5,374 nt of DNA from contig JAUPMC010000175.1 in NCBI GenBank assembly GCA_030836605.1, forward strand, positions 1 to 5,374. The letters are read 5' to 3'. Numbering within the stretch: position 1 is the first letter of the stretch; each line of letters begins with the position of its first letter. The notes below the pieces were generated by a model. That model ran no database searches and was not told where the DNA came from. It worked only from the letters and a program-made list of their open reading frames with translations. Positions 4,951-5,374 of the stretch are shown here, piece by piece. The translations under genes and the position numbers were made by a program. This stretch comes from Thermoplasmatota archaeon (GTDB lineage: Archaea; Thermoplasmatota; Thermoplasmata; UBA10834).

Positions 4951-5374
4951 CAGACCAGCAGGTGAAGCCGAGGTTCGTGGCCGACAACATGCTCGGCTCG
5001 CTCGCCAAGTGGCTAAGGATGATAGGCTACGACACCGTCTACGACAAGAACCTGGACGACAAGGCGATAGCGGCCTCCGCCAGGGCGGAGAGCCGGTCCG
5101 TCCTGACCAGGGACAAGGAGCTCGCGAAGGAGCCCGGGGCGCTGCTCGTCGAGAGCGACGACCTGGACGCGCAGCTCGCGGCGGTCAAGGCGAAGTTCGG
5201 CCTGATGTTCGACGAATCGGCGATAAGGTGCACCTCGTGCAACGGGGGGCTCGTCGAGGTGCCCAAGGAGCAGGCGAAGGAGTCGGTCCCCGAAGGCGCG
5301 TTCGCGGCGAACGACAAGTTCTGGAAGTGCGCCGGCTGCGGCAAGGTGTACTGGCGTGGGTCTCACTGGCTTGG
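4947..5374 (+). CDS. Mut7-C RNase domain protein with zinc ribbon (DUF82), 3' end outside the window
   Basis: This is a predicted ribonuclease of the Mut7-C family, a PIN-like fold with a C-terminal zinc ribbon. 142 codons are visible and only a handful should be missing, since the family is about 150-165 residues. The N-terminal block RFVADNMLGSLAKWLRMIGYDT (9-30) carries the first acidic residue (D13). D37/D38 and the TRD triad (54-56) supply the other probable metal-binding acids. The zinc ribbon is complete: C95-x2-C98 and C128-x2-C131, followed by the family ending VYWRGSHW (134-141). The target RNA is unknown; a role in RNA processing or decay is inferred from the fold. The GTG start overlaps the arfC TGA as GTGA, with GAGGTGG just upstream, so co-transcription and coupled translation with arfC are likely. 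No antitoxin-like partner is adjacent, so I do not call it a toxin-antitoxin gene. Confidence 0.9.
   Translation, partial: MTDQQVKPRFVADNMLGSLAKWLRMIGYDTVYDKNLDDKAIAASARAESRSVLTRDKELAKEPGALLVESDDLDAQLAAVKAKFGLMFDESAIRCTSCNGGLVEVPKEQAKESVPEGAFAANDKFWKCAGCGKVYWRGSHWL

Noticed and set aside
4947..5374. Toxin-antitoxin module around the PIN-like RNase
   Set aside because: The upstream partner is a metabolic enzyme, there is no small antitoxin gene, and the zinc-ribbon Mut7-C family is distinct from VapC toxins.

Overview
The window is a compact, GC-rich stretch of chromosome that looks archaeal. The evidence is the gene content (an archaeal-type riboflavin-pathway reductase, a PAC2-family proteasome chaperone, RtcA, and a Mut7-C RNase with zinc ribbon) and TATA-like boxes about 27-36 bases upstream of predicted starts, with little or no leader. 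Frequent AGG and ATA codons and the mixture of families suggest a Euryarchaeota or Thermoplasmatota-type organism. That placement is an inference, because no rRNA or other marker gene is present.

Layout. Bases 1-849 (minus) hold most of a sodium/calcium-exchanger-family membrane protein that runs off the left edge. A 131-base divergent control region (850-980) separates it from a plus-strand pair: an MFS transporter (981-2267) and RNA 3'-terminal phosphate cyclase rtcA (2264-3280), joined by an ATGA overlap. rtcA converges on a minus-strand PAC2 gene (3277-4047), and their two TAG stop codons interlock in one CTAG. A 270-base divergent spacer (4048-4317) follows. It is rich in inverted repeats, ends in a hairpin plus T-rich tract, and may encode a small structured RNA or a leader. 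Then comes a second plus-strand pair: arfC (4318-4950), a riboflavin-pathway reductase, and a Mut7-C RNase gene (4947-right edge), joined by a GTGA overlap.

How the genes relate. Most genes are housekeeping: cofactor synthesis (arfC), proteasome assembly (PAC2), RNA-end processing (RtcA, Mut7-C), and membrane transport (exchanger, MFS). The two overlapping pairs are probably co-transcribed and translationally coupled, but I see no shared pathway within either pair. I found no mobile element, CRISPR array, tRNA, rRNA or defence island. The least explained element is the hairpin-rich spacer at 4089-4258. Other points worth a look are the altered ion-site motifs of the exchanger and the proteasome-docking-like C-terminus of the PAC2 protein.
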